NCBI GenBank assembly: GCA_949752795.1
Contig: OX457057.1
Coordinates: forward strand, 96,499,513-96,563,512
Length of the DNA: 64,000 nt
DNA from: Hyperoodon ampullatus
Taxonomy: Eukaryota > Chordata > Mammalia > Artiodactyla > Ziphiidae
Direction: 5' to 3'
Shown: positions 62,071 to 64,000 of the stretch, piece after piece
How positions within the stretch are numbered: position 1 is the stretch's first letter
Layout: each line of letters starts with the position of its first letter
Notes under the pieces: generated by a model
What the model was told of the DNA's origin: nothing
The model's database searches: none
Seen by the model: the letters and a program-made list of their open reading frames with translations, nothing else
Program-made: the position numbers and the translations under genes

Positions 62071-62267
62071 GGGCTTCCCTGGTGGCGCAGTGGTTGAGAG
62101 TCCGCCTGCCGATGCAGGAGACACGGGTTCGTGCCCCGGTCCGGGAGGATCCCACATGCCGCGGAGCGGCTGGGCCCGTGAGCCATGGGCGCTGAGCCTG
62201 CGCGTCCGGAGCCTGTGCTCCGCAACGGGAGAGGCCACAACAGTGAGAGGCCCGCGTACCGAAAAAA
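62071..62267 (+). mobile_element. CHR-2-type SINE with TSD
   Basis: Near-consensus SINE with an interrupted A-tail, flanked by aaaacttctcctc at 62058-62070 and 62276-62288. Confidence 0.97.
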
Positions 62268-62583
62268 AAAAACAAAAAACTTCTCCTCACCTTTAGTTTG
62301 CCTGAAGTTTCTTCTACTGTAAAAGCCTCAAGCACCCGAGTCATTATTACCTGTAAGTCTACACTTGCACCTTATCACCCATGTCTTCTGAGGGCTTACA
62401 CTCATATTCCCTAAATCATCCAAAAACAAAACAGATTTAGAAACAGTTCTAACTCTGAGGAATCTTATCATCCTTTTCCACATTACAATTAATTTTACCC
62501 TCTTCTTCCCATCTCCTTCCATCTCCTTGAAAAGTGTCAGCTCTCAATTATACTGTTGACTTTTCACTCAGGACACTACTTAC

Positions 62584-62629
62584 CGAACCATCTGGTGGTG
62601 AGGCTACATTGCCACATATCAGTAACGTT
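62584..62629 (-). other. Candidate exon (unproven)
   Basis: Minus-strand 46-bp segment ending at a perfect gtaagt donor, preceded by cccag but with a poor pyrimidine tract. One open frame reads N-V-T-D-M-W-Q-C-S-L-T-T-R-W-F with one base left over. That base fits the 94-bp candidate at 61514-61607 in phase. Confidence 0.25.
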
Positions 62630-63600
62630 CTGGGCATTTAGAGATTCTGTAGGCTGAACAATGTGTTGTTTCACGTGAGCAGAGAACACCACTCTGCAGC
62701 ACAATAATGCTCATTCCTGAGACACAGAGTACAAGGGGAAGGAGGTGTTTTGAGAGCCTACGGCAAGATAACTGAGTGAAAGACTAATTTGTATTTATTC
62801 CCCTTATATGTTCCCTTTCATCTCATTTCAGACAAGGAGGCAGGGCTTTAATATCTCCTTCTCTCAGTGATTTTTAAAAGTGGAAAACAGAAGTCACTTT
62901 CAATCAGAGGCTCTTCTGTCTTTTGCAAGCATCTAAGCTACCTGCAGAGAGGATGCCAGGAGTCCCAGGGGATGAGCAGATGGGTGCCTTTAAGAGCAAA
63001 AAGAAAAAGGGACAAACCCAGGGCCTGGAAAGGAGACATAGGTTGGTGGGTCCCAAGGTAAGGAGAGATTCATATTCAACTCCTAACCCTTGCAGAATGG
63101 AAAGGCCAGATCCCAGGTACAGATGCCCCATGTCTTACCAACTACCCCCATGCCAAGCACAGCACAGCCATGGGGTCCAAGGGACCATACAGGCTGCAAC
63201 AAAGGGCCCCTTAGCAGCAACTGGTAGACCATGACCAGTGTCCATAGGGACCAAGATCCCAGGTCACTGGCACAACACTGAGTGGTATAGGAGCTTCCAG
63301 CTGGATTTAAGCTAATTTAAAGAAAATTCAGAAATGTCACATTTTTTGCACATCCCAGTTGGCACACTAAGATTCATGTGGAGACCTCCCCTGGGGGTTG
63401 AGTGATGCATATCTGCGGCTGACATTGATTACAGGTGCTGGAATTTAAGCTAATTCATCCTGAACCCATGGTCATGACTGTATTGTAGAAAGCTGTGTAA
63501 AGAGATGAGTGTAAACTCTTGGAAAACACACCTGATTAGCAAATACCAAGGATCTGCGATAAGGTTCGGTTTGAAAGAGTAATTCATAATGCTTTAAAAT
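62630..63600. other. Unassigned DNA
   Basis: No recognised gene. A plus ORF at 62923-63234 (103 codons) is not recognisable. Confidence 0.4.
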
Positions 63601-63615
63601 CCCTGGCCCTCTTTT

Positions 63616-63819
63616 TTTTTTTTTTTTTGCGGTATGCGGGCCTCTCACTGTTGTGGTCTCTCCCGTTGCGGAGCACAGGCTCTGGACACGCAGGCCCAGC
63701 GGCCATGGCTCACGGGCCCAGCTGCTCCGCGGCATGTGGGATCTTCCCGGACCGGAGCACGAACCCATGTCCCCTGCATCGGCAGGCGGACTCTCAACCA
63801 CTGCGTCACCAGGGAAGCC
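63616..63819 (-). mobile_element. CHR-2-type SINE, reverse, with TSD
   Basis: T-run on the left (A-tail of the reverse element) and a full SINE body. Flanked by ccctggccctctttt at 63601-63615 and 63820-63834. Confidence 0.96.
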
Positions 63820-64000
63820 CCCTGGCCCTCTTTTAAAAGTAACAAAATACAAATCACTTCTTCGGTTACTATTATCTTGACTTGGTGGAAGTAAATTCAA
63901 AGCAAGACAATATCAACTAACAAAAAATAAATAAAAGGATTGTTTTCAATATTGTACAATTTGTATAAATTATAAACAAAGAAATAAATCCTGGGCAGTT

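Noticed and set aside
63123..63210. Splice-like segment on the minus strand (tttgttgcag ... gtaaga)
   Set aside because: No frame is distinctive and the segment has no partner exon; chance occurrence is likely.

Overview
The window is mammalian nuclear DNA, most likely from a cetacean. The clearest sign is a set of about 13 copies of a tRNA-derived SINE with the CHR-1/CHR-2 sequence known from whales, dolphins and their relatives. Many copies are nearly identical to each other and keep target-site duplications (TSDs). They sit on several ages of L1 LINEs, old L2 and MIR repeats, hAT and Tigger DNA transposon remnants, and three MaLR solo LTRs. Most of the sequence is AT-rich intronic or intergenic DNA, and almost all long ORFs are shadows of repeats.

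The one multi-exon gene I recognise is ACMSD (2-amino-3-carboxymuconate-6-semialdehyde decarboxylase, kynurenine pathway) on the minus strand. Two adjacent exons are visible, at 24656-24751 and 23366-23538, with intact splice sites and compatible phase. They correspond to about residues 194-283 of the human protein. I could not find the other exons by eye. If they are intact, the flanking introns run beyond the 23 kb to the left and 39 kb to the right.

Layout: 1-4.1 kb, an L1 carrying two SINEs. 4.1-16 kb, mostly unrecognised DNA with L2, MIR, one LTR and a Tigger-like remnant. 16-19.9 kb, old L1 fragments (one holding a mariner-like terminus), L2 and a MaLR LTR. 21.3-25.3 kb, the ACMSD exons with a SINE carrying an internal tandem array and an LTR almost touching a splice donor. 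26.9-32.5 kb, a nested stack: an L1 split by an almost complete hAT-Charlie transposon with a broken transposase, which is itself split by two SINEs at one site, plus another SINE in the L1. 35.4-37.2 kb, an old L1 with a younger L1 and a SINE inside. 37-52 kb, sparse MIR, L2, MER5-like and Tigger repeats. 53-54 kb, a younger truncated L1. 54.9-56.8 kb, a SINE directly upstream of a processed retrocopy of LTO1 (ORAOV1) whose reading frame is still open. 58.5-64 kb, old L1, a tiny L1 insertion, three SINEs and two speculative exons.

No bacterial-type features (operons, ribosome binding sites, CRISPR) are present or expected. The most notable observations are the open LTO1 retrocopy with its SINE-extended frame and triple target-site repeat, the LTR 13-15 bp from an ACMSD splice donor, and the nested hAT/SINE stack. 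Family names were given from memory of consensus sequences, without a database search.
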